Positions 1 through 8,982 of a stretch of 64,000 bases of DNA are shown one piece after another. Numbering within the stretch: position 1 is the first letter of the stretch; every line of letters starts with the position of its first letter. The DNA is taken from contig NZ_CP015225.1 of assembly GCF_001623525.1 (NCBI RefSeq), forward strand, positions 2,480,001 to 2,544,000, read 5' to 3'. Made by a program: the position numbers and the translations under genes. The DNA is from Pseudomonas fluorescens. GTDB taxonomy: Bacteria > Pseudomonadota > Gammaproteobacteria > Pseudomonadales > Pseudomonadaceae. The notes below the pieces were generated by a model. That model searched no databases and had not been told where the DNA came from. It saw nothing but the letters and a program-made list of their open reading frames with translations.

Positions 1-1742
1 ATCGACATCTGCGCCCGGGACTCGATCTGGAACACACCGATGGTGTCGGCGCGACTGATCATTTCATAGGTCGCCCGATCATCCTGGGGCAGCGACGCCA
101 GGGCGTAGCGTTGGCCCCGATAGCGCTCGATCAAGTCGAAACAGCGACGAATCGCACTGAGCATGCCCAGGGCCAGGATGTCCACCTTGAGTAACCCGAC
201 CGCGTCCAGATCGTCCTTGTCCCACTGGATGATGGTGCGTTCGGCCATGGCGGCGTTTTCCACCGGCACCAGGGTGTCCAGGGGTTGCTCGGAAATCACG
301 AAGCCACCAGGGTGCTGGGACAAATGCCGGGGAAAACCGATCAATTGCCGGGTCAGGCTCAGGACCCGGCGCAACACCGGGCTGTCCGGGTCGAAGCCAC
401 CTTCACGCAAGCGCTCCACTGGCGGCGCCTCGTCGCTCCAGCGGCCACAGCAATCGGCCAGGGCGTTGACCTGGTCCGGCGGCAAGCCCAGGGCCTTGGC
501 CACATCGCGCACCGCCCCGGCGCCGTGGTAACTGCTGACCACCGCCGTCAATGCCGCACGATGACGACCGTAGCGCTGGAACACGTACTGCAGCACTTCC
601 TCGCGACGGTCGTGTTCGAAGTCGACGTCGATGTCCGGCGGCTCGTTGCGCTCCCGGGACAGGAAGCGTTCGAACAACAGGCTGGTAAGGCTGGGATCGA
701 TTTCGGTGATGCCCAAGGCGTAGCACACCGCCGAGTTGGCCGCCGAACCACGCCCTTGGCAAAGAATATGACGGCTGCGGGCGAAGCTGACGATGTCCTG
801 TACGGTGAGGAAATAGCTGTCATAACCCAGCTCGGCGATCAGGCTCAGCTCCTTGTCGATCTGTGCCCGCACTTTGTCTGTCACGCCATCCTTCCACCGC
901 TCGCGCATGCCGCGCTCGGTCAGCTCTCGCAGCCAGGACGCCGGATCATGCCCCTCGGGCACCAGCTCACGGGGGTATTGGTAACGCAGTTGGCCGAGGT
1001 CGAAGGTGCAACGCCGGGCGATGTTCAGGGTTTCGTCGAGCAAGGCCCGCGGATAGAGATCGGCCAGATCCTTGCGGCTGCGCAAGTGACGCTCGCCGTT
1101 GGGGTGCAGGCGCTGGCCAGCCTCGGCCACCGTGACGTGGTGGCGGATGGCGGTCATGGTGTCCTGCAGGGCACGACGGCCACGCACGTGCATGTGCACA
1201 TCACCACTGGCCACGATTGGAAGGTCCAAGCGTTCGGCCAGCGCCAGCGAGTCTGCCAATCGGCGGCGGTCGTCCTGTGCGCAATGCAACTGGACCGTCA
1301 GCCACAGGCGCCCGGCAAAGGTCGGCTGGAGCCAACGGCCATGTTCCTCGGCATCTTTGCCCTCGGCTATCCATAACGCCAGCAGCCCCGACAAGGGCTG
1401 GTCGAAGTCCTCTCGCACGATGCGATAGTGGCCTTTCTCGCTGCGCCGCCGGGCGCGGGTGATCAGCCGGCACAGGGCTTGATAGCCTTCCAGGTCTTCC
1501 ACCAGCAACACCAGTTTCGGGCCGTTCTCGACCTGGATTTCGCTGCCGACGATCAGTTGCAGCTCCAGTTCCTTGGCCGCCTGCCAGGCCCGGACGATTC
1601 CGGCCAAGGTGCATTCGTCGGTGATCGCCAGGGCCTGGTAGCCCTGCTGCTTGGCGCGACGGCACAACTCCAGGGCACTGGAGGCACCGCGCTGGAAGCT
1701 GAAATTCGACAGGCAATGTAGCTCGGCATACTCAACGCTCAT
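1..1742 (-). CDS. dnaE2: Error-prone DNA polymerase DnaE2 (ImuC), 3' part outside window
   Basis: Translesion C-family polymerase alpha subunit that works with ImuA and ImuB in damage-induced mutagenesis. The visible N-terminal ~580 residues begin [20 protein letters not shown], the PHP domain opening, and include the polymerase active-site segment [16 protein letters not shown]. The ATG overlaps the imuB stop in an ATGA arrangement, which fixes the start and indicates translational coupling. The C-terminal part runs off the left edge. DnaE2 rather than the replicative DnaE1 is chosen because of the lexA2-imuA-imuB context. The frame is open to the window edge with no sign of damage. Confidence 0.95.
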   Translation of the reverse strand, partial: MSVEYAELHCLSNFSFQRGASSALELCRRAKQQGYQALAITDECTLAGIVRAWQAAKELELQLIVGSEIQVENGPKLVLLVEDLEGYQALCRLITRARRRSEKGHYRIVREDFDQPLSGLLALWIAEGKDAEEHGRWLQPTFAGRLWLTVQLHCAQDDRRRLADSLALAERLDLPIVASGDVHMHVRGRRALQDTMTAIRHHVTVAEAGQRLHPNGERHLRSRKDLADLYPRALLDETLNIARRCTFDLGQLRYQYPRELVPEGHDPASWLRELTERGMRERWKDGVTDKVRAQIDKELSLIAELGYDSYFLTVQDIVSFARSRHILCQGRGSAANSAVCYALGITEIDPSLTSLLFERFLSRERNEPPDIDVDFEHDRREEVLQYVFQRYGRHRAALTAVVSSYHGAGAVRDVAKALGLPPDQVNALADCCGRWSDEAPPVERLREGGFDPDSPVLRRVLSLTRQLIGFPRHLSQHPGGFVISEQPLDTLVPVENAAMAERTIIQWDKDDLDAVGLLKVDILALGMLSAIRRCFDLIERYRGQRYALASLPQDDRATYEMISRADTIGVFQIESRAQMS

Positions 1743-3160
1743 GCGAACCAGCCCTGCAGCCACAGCGGCCCGCCCTCGCCTACCGTTCGATAGGCCCAGC
1801 CACGTTGTCCGCGGCGGGTTTCGATCAGGTAATAGTCACGGCGCACATCCGCGCCGTCCCACCAACCGGTCTCGATGCGCTCGGGGCCCATGAGGATGTG
1901 CGCCTGACCTTGCGCCAATGCCTGGGGCTCCTCCAGCAGCCAGCCGGGACGCTGCACACCGTCGCGCACCGGACAAGCCTGGGATCGGGGTTGGGAGGTC
2001 ATCTGCCAGGCGCACTCAGGCCGATGGTCGTCGCGAAACCCCAGGCCCTGCACGGCCTCATCCCCCAGCCGGGCCCGCAAGCGTTCGCGCAGTTGCTCCC
2101 AGGGCAATGATTGCTGAGGACGTTCGTCGAACAGCTCCAGGCGCTGGGGCACGAAGCTCGGCAGGTCCTCGGCACACAAGCGAAAGCCCCGCACCGGCGC
2201 CTCGACCTGCACCTGTTCCAAGCGACCGCGGGCCAGTTCGAAGAGCATCGCCGGGGCCCGCTCGGCGCTGAGCAGGCCGACCTTGATCACTGTATCCGGC
2301 AACCCGGCGTGCTCCAGGTGCAGGTCAAAGCGCTGCACGCCGCTGTCGCGCCCGCAGAGGAAGGCCGACAAGTCACCGGTCAGCCGGCGCAACGGGAACA
2401 ACAGCGCTTGATGGGATTGCACGTCATAGTTGAGCTCGATGCGCACATCGAAACGGTCCGGCGGCAGGTAGAACGACAGCGCCAGGGTGCGATGGCCCAT
2501 CAACGCGTCGAGGTGCTTGAGCACTTGGGCCTCGAAGCGCCGCGCCAGGGTCTGCCGGGGCAAGGCCTGTACCTGGCTCAAGCGGCGCAGGCCCATGCGC
2601 GACAGCGCCGTGGCGACGTCGGGTTCCAGGCCGATCCGCTCCACAGGCATGTCTCCCAGGCACTGTTGCAAGGTCTCGGCGTCGGGCACCACCAGGGCGT
2701 CATAGGCATTGGCCAACACCCGTGCCGCCACCGGATTGGGAGCGGCGACGATGCGATGACGAAAGCCCAGCTCGGTCAGCTCGGCCCGCAAGCGCGCCTC
2801 GAACACCGGCCAGGGGCCAAACAGGCCCAGGCTCGACTCGATCTCGAACAGCAGCGTACGCGGGTAATGCACGCTGACCTGGGCGCTGAAACGGTAGGCC
2901 CAGGCCGCCAGGAACTGTTGCCAGTGTTCGATTTGCGCCGCGTCGTATTCGGCGGTGGCAAAGCCTTTGCTCAAGGCCTGGGCGGCGGTCATGGTCTGGC
3001 CGGGACGCAAGCCCAGGGCTCGTGCCGGCGCATTCACCGCTTGCAGCACCCGACGCTGGGCCGGACCGGTCAGTAATGCCAGGGGCTGGTCGGGATCGGG
3101 GCGCTGACGCAGCGCAGCGTCCAGCGCCAATTGCGGGAAGAGAATACAGACCCAGCGCAT
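1739..3160 (-). CDS. imuB: ImuB, Y-family polymerase-like mutasome protein
   Basis: 473-residue Y-family polymerase homologue. In this family ImuB is catalytically inactive and acts as an adaptor linking DnaE2 to the sliding clamp. It starts [20 protein letters not shown], where active Y-family enzymes would have a metal-binding acidic motif; I see no such motif here. A QQSLPW segment near residue 347 could be a beta-clamp-binding peptide (inference). The start at 3160 is preceded by a TGAGG ribosome-binding site and lies 7 bp after the imuA stop. An upstream in-frame extension overlaps imuA and is not credible. Confidence 0.93.
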   Translation of the reverse strand: MRWVCILFPQLALDAALRQRPDPDQPLALLTGPAQRRVLQAVNAPARALGLRPGQTMTAAQALSKGFATAEYDAAQIEHWQQFLAAWAYRFSAQVSVHYPRTLLFEIESSLGLFGPWPVFEARLRAELTELGFRHRIVAAPNPVAARVLANAYDALVVPDAETLQQCLGDMPVERIGLEPDVATALSRMGLRRLSQVQALPRQTLARRFEAQVLKHLDALMGHRTLALSFYLPPDRFDVRIELNYDVQSHQALLFPLRRLTGDLSAFLCGRDSGVQRFDLHLEHAGLPDTVIKVGLLSAERAPAMLFELARGRLEQVQVEAPVRGFRLCAEDLPSFVPQRLELFDERPQQSLPWEQLRERLRARLGDEAVQGLGFRDDHRPECAWQMTSQPRSQACPVRDGVQRPGWLLEEPQALAQGQAHILMGPERIETGWWDGADVRRDYYLIETRRGQRGWAYRTVGEGGPLWLQGWFA

Positions 3161-3167
3161 CGCAACC

Positions 3168-3800
3168 TCAATGCCCGGTTTGTGTGGCGAGCGTGGCAAA
3201 GGCAATCGGCGCCGAACGAGCCAACCCGCCGCGACACTTGAGCACGCGCAATTGCGCCGGCCGGGTATCGATGGCAATGCGCAGGGCCGCCGGCGACGGG
3301 TTGATGGCCTCCTGGATCGAGCGCCAGGCGAACGCCAGGGTCTGGCCGGTTTCCGCCGCCACTTGCAAACGGCGCAAGGCCCGGTCGTCCGCCTGGCGGG
3401 GCCAACACAGCACCGCGCCACAACTGCCAGAACGCAGGCATTGTTCGGTGGCCCACAGGGCATCGCGCTCATCGGCGCGGATTACCGACAACTGACGCAG
3501 GTCGACGCCAGCGTTCTGCCAGGCCTGGGGATAGGGCACGAACGGTGGCGCCACCAGCACGATCCGCTCCCCCGCCGCCGACAGCCGCGCCAGGGTCGGC
3601 CACACCAGTTGCAACTCACCCACGCCCGGCGCGGCGATGAGCAGTTCCGTCAAGGCCGCCTCCGGCCAGCCACCACTGGGCAACGCCGCGTCCAGTGCCG
3701 CATGGCCGGTGGGTTGCGGGCTGGCGGCTGGCGGCGCAGGCCGGCCCTTCCAGACCTGGCCGCCGTTGAACAGCGTGTCCAGCGCAACGACAGCGCCCAT
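3168..3800 (-). CDS. imuA: ImuA, RecA/SulA-like translesion synthesis protein
   Basis: 210-residue protein of the ImuA/SulA-like family, the accessory component of the ImuA-ImuB-DnaE2 mutasome. It has a RecA-like fold segment (GVGELQLVWPTLARLSAAGE, then IVLVAPPFVPYPQAW), with GVGELQ at the place of a degenerate Walker A. Its ATG shares one base with the lexA2 stop (TGATG), so translation is coupled. The C-terminus (ATLATQTGH) is the tail through which ImuA homologues are thought to contact partners. Identification rests mainly on gene order plus the family-like sequence. Confidence 0.92.
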   Translation of the reverse strand: MGAVVALDTLFNGGQVWKGRPAPPAASPQPTGHAALDAALPSGGWPEAALTELLIAAPGVGELQLVWPTLARLSAAGERIVLVAPPFVPYPQAWQNAGVDLRQLSVIRADERDALWATEQCLRSGSCGAVLCWPRQADDRALRRLQVAAETGQTLAFAWRSIQEAINPSPAALRIAIDTRPAQLRVLKCRGGLARSAPIAFATLATQTGH

Positions 3801-4417
3801 CAGCCTTGCCTCACCAAGCCACAGAACACCCCTTCTATCGCCAGGTCCTGGTCGGCCTCGACGATGATCGGCTGGTAGGCCGGGTTGCGCGGCAACAAAC
3901 GCACCCGCTCGCCAATGCGCTCGAAGCGCTTGATGGTGACTTCGCCATCCAGGCGCGCCACGACAATCTGGCCGTTGGCGGCCTGCGGCGTGCGCTGCAC
4001 ACCCACCAGGTCACCGTCGAGAATGCCGTCCTCGATCATCGAATCGCCCTGGACCCGCAGCAGGTAATCCGGCGCCTTGGTAAAAATCGCCGGGTCCAGC
4101 ATCAAGCGACTGTGGACCTCGGCATCGGCGCCGATCGGCAGCCCGGCAGCCACTCGCCCCAGCACCGGCACGTCCAGCAGCTCGGGTCGTGGTGGCTGGT
4201 TCAGCAAGCGAATGCCCCGGGCCTGATGCGGATTGACCTCGATGAAACCGGCTTCGGTCAGCGCCAGCACATGCTTGCGCGCCACACTGCGGGAGGCAAA
4301 ACCGAACGCCTCGCTGATTTCAGCGAGGCTGGGAGGCTGGCCCTGATCGGCGATGCGCTCGCGGATGAAGGTCAGGATGGCGGTGCGGCGGGGAGTGAGA
4401 GTCGTCATGGAGTACAT
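3800..4417 (-). CDS. lexA2: LexA2 repressor of the imuAB-dnaE2 operon
   Basis: Second LexA-type repressor of pseudomonads, 205 residues. It has an N-terminal winged HTH (TPRRTAILTFIRERIADQGQ, then SRSVARKHVLALTEAGFIEV) and a C-terminal S24 autoprotease domain with cleavage site VAAG, nucleophile Ser in QGDSMIEDG and general-base Lys in EVTIKRF. It should repress its own operon and self-cleave on RecA activation. The start at 4417 has GGAAGAG 5-6 bp upstream; an alternative ATG three codons in (MTTLTPRR) has no good ribosome site. The operator overlaps the start codon. Confidence 0.94.
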   Translation of the reverse strand: MYSMTTLTPRRTAILTFIRERIADQGQPPSLAEISEAFGFASRSVARKHVLALTEAGFIEVNPHQARGIRLLNQPPRPELLDVPVLGRVAAGLPIGADAEVHSRLMLDPAIFTKAPDYLLRVQGDSMIEDGILDGDLVGVQRTPQAANGQIVVARLDGEVTIKRFERIGERVRLLPRNPAYQPIIVEADQDLAIEGVFCGLVRQG

Positions 4418-4424
4418 TTGTACT
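4411..4424. promoter_or_regulatory. LexA2 operator
   Basis: Perfect palindrome AGTACATTTGTACT at the start of lexA2. Known Pseudomonas LexA2 sites have the form GTAC-N4-GTAC, unlike the CTG-N10-CAG box of LexA1. It overlaps the first codons of lexA2, consistent with tight autorepression of the whole operon. Confidence 0.8.
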
Positions 4425-4497
4425 CTTCCGAGGTTTTTCTGACAAGCGCCGCCAGTCAGTTCACAGCTCGGGGGCCGAGGTGTTCGACGCCCAGTGG

Positions 4498-5541
4498 CTA
4501 GAGCCGGGCGTCGGCGCTCTCATTGCGAAATGCGCTCGGGCTCATGCCGGTCCAACGCCGGAACGCCCGGCGGAAGCTGCGCACATCGCTGTAGCCGACT
4601 TCTTCGGTGATGCGCTCGATGGACAGTTCGGGATTGGCCAACAGGTTCAGGGTGCGGCTGCGACGCACCTGTTCGAGCAAGGTCTCGAAGGTCAGGTTGT
4701 GCTCGCTCAGGCGCCGACGCAGGGTGCGGCTGCTCATGTTGAGATCACCGGCGATTTTCTCGATGTGGCTGCCACGGGTCAGGTCTCGGGCAATGGCCCG
4801 TTCCACGGTCTGGATCAGGTCAATCTTCTGGTGAACTTCGGTGGCTTCCTGCTCCAGCAAGGCCAATGCCTGGCGCAGGGCCAGCGGGTGGTGATTGGGC
4901 AAACGCATATCCAGCCAGCGCACGTCGATCAGCATGCGATTGTGTCGGCAACCGAAGTGCACATCCGGTCCCAAGATCCACTGATATTCCTGGGCATAGG
5001 ACGGTGCGGCGTGCATGAACTCCACGGCCAGGGGCTTGAAATCGGGCCCCGCCAGGGCCCGGCCATAGACCATCAGGCTGGCGAAGAACTCTTCCACGGC
5101 AAACACCTGGATCTCGGCGAAAGGCAGCCGGCAGGTCGCCTCGACCATGATCCGGCCAGTGGCTTCTTCGACGCTGGTCACCGCGATGCCACCGGTGGTG
5201 TGCTGGTAACGAACCCCCAGGGCAAAGGCATCGCGCAGGGTTTCGCACAATGATAGGACGTGGCCCAGCAGGCCGAGGGTGCCAAGCACGTTGCGGTCCC
5301 CTACCCACAACCCCAGTCCCTGGTCGGGCAACAGCTTGAGCGCCCGTTGAATCATGACCACGGCCTGGCGGTGGGAAATGCGCTGGGCGGGATCTTGCAG
5401 ATCATCAAGGCCGAACCCCAGGCCGCGACACAGGCTGGCGGCATCGAAGCCCTTGTCCGCCACAACCTCGGCCAGGGTCTGTAGCAGGAATGGCGATACC
5501 AACGCCAATTCATAGGTCGGGTCAATGACTTTCATCTGCAT
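4498..5541 (-). CDS. AraC-family transcriptional regulator
   Basis: 347-residue regulator with the OruR/ArgR-like N-terminal effector domain (PF12625 type, residues ~20-210) and a C-terminal double HTH: SHIEKIAGDLNMSSRTLRRR, then ERITEEVGYSDVRSFRRAF and WTGMSPSAFR. It is divergent from the outer-membrane protein gene starting at 5748 and probably controls it (inference from arrangement only). Effector unknown. It begins MQMKVIDPTYELALV; a second ATG two codons in is possible. Confidence 0.88.
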   Translation of the reverse strand: MQMKVIDPTYELALVSPFLLQTLAEVVADKGFDAASLCRGLGFGLDDLQDPAQRISHRQAVVMIQRALKLLPDQGLGLWVGDRNVLGTLGLLGHVLSLCETLRDAFALGVRYQHTTGGIAVTSVEEATGRIMVEATCRLPFAEIQVFAVEEFFASLMVYGRALAGPDFKPLAVEFMHAAPSYAQEYQWILGPDVHFGCRHNRMLIDVRWLDMRLPNHHPLALRQALALLEQEATEVHQKIDLIQTVERAIARDLTRGSHIEKIAGDLNMSSRTLRRRLSEHNLTFETLLEQVRRSRTLNLLANPELSIERITEEVGYSDVRSFRRAFRRWTGMSPSAFRNESADARL

Positions 5542-5747
5542 GGGGCGGGTTCCGGAGGACGTTAGGTGGCGTTTTTGTAACCGGTTATTTCACAAAGTTA
5601 GCATGCCCCGGCGGATCGAGGGGCACAAAAATCTGGCCGCCCAAGTCCCCTGTATGGCCGCCAATACCCTGCCCTGTTGGCGGCGAACGGCTTATTTGTA
5701 TGGCTCGGACTTTCGGTGCATCTCCAACAATAATAATGAGCCCCCAC

Positions 5748-6692
5748 ATGAACCCGATCCGCACGACATTCGCCTTGCAATTGACCCTCGGCCTGGCCTG
5801 CGCCAGTGCCTTGCCGGCCCTGGCTACCGAAGCCGGGGTCGACAACATCGGCCCCGGTACAGACGGCTTCTTCATGCTGCCGCTGGAGGTCGACAGCCTT
5901 CCGGACAACATGATTGCGTTCAACGTCTACTACAACCACTACAAGGCCCGGAAGCTCAACATCAGTTCATTGGGTGGCGAAGTGCCGAAGGTCGAAATCG
6001 AATCCACGGCAGTGGTCCCGCGCATCGATTACCTGAGCCCGTTGCGGGTGGCCGGTGGGCGCGCGGGGATCTACATCGCCCAACCGTGGATCAAGCAGGA
6101 AGTGTCGGTGTTCGGCCTGCATGACACCCGCGAGGGCATGGGCGACACCACGATTTCGCCCATCGTGCTCTGGGACATGGGCAAAAACCTGACCCTGGCC
6201 GCGGCGGTGGAAATCACCGTGCCGACCGGCGAATACAGCACCGATCGACTGGCCAATACCAGCAACAATTTCTACACCTACAAGCCGCTGTTTTCCTTCA
6301 CCTGGCTACCCACGGAAAACACCGAGGTGTCGATGAAAAGCACCTACAGCTTCAACCGCAAGAACAAGGACACCGACTACCGCTCGGGGCAGATCTTCCA
6401 CTTCGATTATTCCGCCAGCTACCGCGTGACCGACAACGTGATGCTGGGGCTCAACGGCTACTACCTCAAACAGACCACCGACGACAAACAGTACGGCCGC
6501 ACCGTGCAATTTGCCGGGCAAGACGTGGACGATGGCGTACGCGGCCAGGTCTTTGCCATCGGCCCGGCGCTGCACCTGACCTTCCTCAAGTACGCCAGCG
6601 CCGAAATCCGCTGGGCCAAGGAGTTTGCAGTGGAGAACCGCACCGAGGGCGAAATGCTCTGGGCCAAGGTCAGTATTCCGTTTGCGTTCTAG
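5748..6692 (+). CDS. Outer-membrane channel-like protein (phenol-degradation MetA/SphA type)
   Basis: Exported beta-barrel protein, 314 residues from this ATG. A signal peptide (FALQLTLGLACASALPALA) is followed by alternating amphipathic strands and a C-terminal aromatic residue (SIPFAF). The pattern resembles the PF13557 family of outer-membrane proteins found beside catabolic genes, which are thought to admit hydrophobic or aromatic substrates. ATG 5748 puts the signal peptide at the N-terminus; another ATG lies 12 bp upstream. The leader carries an A/C/T-rich tract at 5726-5740 resembling an Hfq/Crc site. Divergent from the AraC regulator. Substrate unknown. Confidence 0.75.
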   Translation: MNPIRTTFALQLTLGLACASALPALATEAGVDNIGPGTDGFFMLPLEVDSLPDNMIAFNVYYNHYKARKLNISSLGGEVPKVEIESTAVVPRIDYLSPLRVAGGRAGIYIAQPWIKQEVSVFGLHDTREGMGDTTISPIVLWDMGKNLTLAAAVEITVPTGEYSTDRLANTSNNFYTYKPLFSFTWLPTENTEVSMKSTYSFNRKNKDTDYRSGQIFHFDYSASYRVTDNVMLGLNGYYLKQTTDDKQYGRTVQFAGQDVDDGVRGQVFAIGPALHLTFLKYASAEIRWAKEFAVENRTEGEMLWAKVSIPFAF

Positions 6693-6708
6693 AGTGTTTC
6701 ACTGCACG

Positions 6709-6839
6709 TGTGGCGAGGGAGCTTGCTCCCGCTCGGCGGCGTAGCCGTCGTAAACCGGCTGACGCGATCTGTCTGGAAAGCAGTGTTATCCGATTGGGGC
6801 CGCTGCGCGGCCCAGCGGGAGCAAGCTCCCTCGCCACAG
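6709..6839. repeat. REP doublet (REPIN), family 1
   Basis: Two inverted copies of the element TGTGGCGAGGGAGCTTGCTC flank a ~65-bp spacer and can form a long hairpin. A solo copy of a second family (CATCGCGAGCAAGCTCGC) follows at ~6870-6898. These are dispersed, probably RAYT-mobilised repeats of fluorescent pseudomonads. It lies between the convergent ends of the outer-membrane protein and lactone oxidase genes. Confidence 0.85.
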
Positions 6840-6908
6840 GTTTTGTGCCTGACAGGAATGACAGATGCACCGCCATCGCGAGCAAGCTCGCGCCCACAGG
6901 TTCTTCCT

Positions 6909-8303
6909 TCAGCTCAAACCCAGAATCGATGAAAGATGCCCATTGAGGAACTTGCCGCCAGGGTCCAGCGCCTGGCGCACCTCGGTGAATTCCGTCCAGC
7001 GCGGGTACAGCGCCTGGAGCGCCTTGGCGTTCAGGGAATGCAATTTCCCCCAATGCGGACGGCCCTGGTATTTCCAGAAGATCGGCTCGATGGCGGCAAA
7101 GAAATTGTGATGGTCCATCTGATAATGCTGGTGCACCGAGATCGAGCAACTGTCCCGGCCTTCGAACATGCTCAGGGCAATGTCGTCGGCCTTCACGTAG
7201 CGGTATTCAATGGGAAACCAGGTGCGCAGGTCCTTGTCGCGGATCAGCGCCAAAATCTCCCGCAGGCACGCCGGGCCGTATTCGGCCGGCACCGAGTACT
7301 CCATCTCGTTGAAGCGCACAGTGCGCGCGTTGGCGTAGATGTCATGGGAGTCACCGACCCGGTCGTCGAAATCGGCCACCAGCCGCAGACTGTTGAGCAA
7401 CGCTCGCCGGATCGCGGGAAAATCGCTGCCGTACTTGTCGAGGTTTTCGATCAGGCTGACGAAATCGTTGCCGCCCTCCTCCTCGGGGCTGATCGGCGGC
7501 GTGGGCGGATCCGTGGTTTCGTTCAGGGTGATCGACAACGCATAGTCGGAATGGGTGACGACCTGCATTTCCCAGTGCTGGTTGTCCCGGGTGTTGGTGC
7601 CCACGTCCTCGAGCAACTCCTCGGTTTTCGCCACCCACTGGTGCTCGCGCAAGCGATAGGCGGCGCGGTTCTGCAGGCGCACGCGAGTCACCAGCCCCAG
7701 CGCGCCAAGGGACACCCGGCCGGCCTTGAATACTTCTGGATGACGCTGGGCATCGCAATCGAGGACCGCGCCGCTGGCCGTCACCAGTTGCAGGCCGACT
7801 ACTTGGGAGGCGTACGAGCCGAAGGCCTTGCCAGTGCCGTGGGTCGAGGTGGCGATGGCACCGGCCAGGGTCTGGTAATCCACGTCGGCCATGTTCGGCA
7901 GTGCCTGGCCGATGGCCTTGAGCGCCGGACCCATGCGGGACATGGGCGTGCCACCGCCGAACTCGGCTTGCAGGCTGGCAGCATCATGAGCCAACAGGCC
8001 GCTGAAAAAACTCAGCGACAACAAGGTGCCGTCAGTGGGCACCAGGGCGCTGAAGGAATGCCCGGAACCCACCGGACGAATCCGCCCTTCGGCGCGCCTC
8101 ACCACGTTCACCAGTTCATCGAGGTCCTTGGGGGCCAGGCGCGCCGCCGGCAAGCAGCTCTGCGCACCGGACCAATTGCGCCAGGGGATCAGCCGCGGCG
8201 CGCGCATCAACTCGGCCAGGGCGCCCTGGCTGCCCAGGGCCGTAAAGGCTGCGACAACGCCGGCCTGTTGCAGCAACCGACGCCGTGAGTAGTCCATCGT
8301 CAT
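6909..8303 (-). CDS. Tat-exported FAD-dependent D-arabinono-1,4-lactone oxidase-like enzyme
   Basis: 464-residue FAD-linked oxidase of the aldonolactone-oxidase (ALO/GULO) family. It has a twin-arginine signal (MDYSRRRLLQQAGVVAAF), an FAD-binding PCMH segment (RIRPVGSGHSFSALVPTDG and GTGKAFGSYASQVVGLQLVT) and the C-terminal ALO domain, including HQHYQMDHHNFF and PRWTEFTEVRQALDP. Its product should be folded in the cytoplasm with FAD and exported. It follows the c5-type cytochrome gene by 19 bp on the same strand, so the cytochrome may be its electron acceptor (inference). ATG 8303 or 8297 are both possible. True substrate unknown; sugar-lactone or related polyol oxidation is the family activity. 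Confidence 0.85.
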   Translation of the reverse strand: MTMDYSRRRLLQQAGVVAAFTALGSQGALAELMRAPRLIPWRNWSGAQSCLPAARLAPKDLDELVNVVRRAEGRIRPVGSGHSFSALVPTDGTLLSLSFFSGLLAHDAASLQAEFGGGTPMSRMGPALKAIGQALPNMADVDYQTLAGAIATSTHGTGKAFGSYASQVVGLQLVTASGAVLDCDAQRHPEVFKAGRVSLGALGLVTRVRLQNRAAYRLREHQWVAKTEELLEDVGTNTRDNQHWEMQVVTHSDYALSITLNETTDPPTPPISPEEEGGNDFVSLIENLDKYGSDFPAIRRALLNSLRLVADFDDRVGDSHDIYANARTVRFNEMEYSVPAEYGPACLREILALIRDKDLRTWFPIEYRYVKADDIALSMFEGRDSCSISVHQHYQMDHHNFFAAIEPIFWKYQGRPHWGKLHSLNAKALQALYPRWTEFTEVRQALDPGGKFLNGHLSSILGLS

Positions 8304-8322
8304 GCCGTAGTACCCGTAGTTA

Positions 8323-8694
8323 TTATTGGAAGTGATGACCGGACATGAAGGCGATCAGGGCCAGGAACTGCTCTTCGGAACAGTGCATGCACAGGCCCAT
8401 CGGCGGCATGCCGTTGTAGCCGTTGATCGCGTGATCCAGCAGGGTGTCGGCGCCCTGGGCCACCCGTGGCGCCCAGGCGTTCGTATCGCCGGTCAACGGC
8501 GCCCCGGCACCGGGGTTGGCGTGGCAGAGCTTGCAACTACTGTCGTAGACCTGGGCCAACACCGCATCGCTGGGCATGGCCGTGAATACCGTGGGCGCGG
8601 GCGGCTTGGCCTCATCGCCACACGCGGCAAGCAACGCGCCGAACGATACGACGGCAGCGGTTCGAAGCAGGAAGGAAGGCGTGATTGCCGACAT
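8323..8694 (-). CDS. c5-type cytochrome c lipoprotein
   Basis: 123-residue exported haem protein. It has a lipoprotein signal with lipobox LLAAC (Cys25), a haem site CKLCH (Cys54, Cys57, His58), a probable axial Met98 in NGMPPMG, and a CMHC pair at 102-105 typical of cytochrome c5 proteins. ATG 8694 is chosen because GAGGGG lies just upstream; longer in-frame starts run into a REP repeat. Same strand as, and 19 bp before, the lactone oxidase, suggesting a two-gene electron-transfer unit. An AATAATAA tract on the minus strand at 8320-8327 lies at the junction and may bind Hfq/Crc. Confidence 0.85.
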   Translation of the reverse strand: MSAITPSFLLRTAAVVSFGALLAACGDEAKPPAPTVFTAMPSDAVLAQVYDSSCKLCHANPGAGAPLTGDTNAWAPRVAQGADTLLDHAINGYNGMPPMGLCMHCSEEQFLALIAFMSGHHFQ

Positions 8695-8837
8695 AAGGCC
8701 CCTCATGGCGGCGCAAGGGTTGCGCCTTTCTTGTTGTGGGTCTGGCAGTTCCCACACTAAGGCACGCCACCGCGTTGGCTTGAGGTCATTGGGGGCCATA
8801 AAAGGGGGCTTGGGCGGCCAGCACTTGCACAGCCCTC

Positions 8838-8970
8838 TGTGGCGAGGGAGCTTGCTCCCGCTGGGGTGCGAAGCAGCCCTGATCCATTCATTGCGGTGGG
8901 TCAGGGGCATTGCGAACTGAGGTTTGGGGCTGCTGCGCAGCCCAGCGGGAGCAAGCTCCCTCGCCACAGG
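8838..8970. repeat. REP doublet (REPIN), family 1
   Basis: Inverted pair of the TGTGGCGAGGGAGCTTGCTC element around a ~70-bp spacer, between the cytochrome gene start and the LysR gene stop. Its loop-side sequence TGGGGTGCGAAGCAGCCCTG is almost the same as the target rebuilt from the flanks of the IS110 element at 55.9 kb, which makes it the best local picture of an uninterrupted site. Confidence 0.88.
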
Positions 8971-8982
8971 GGTACTGCGTGG

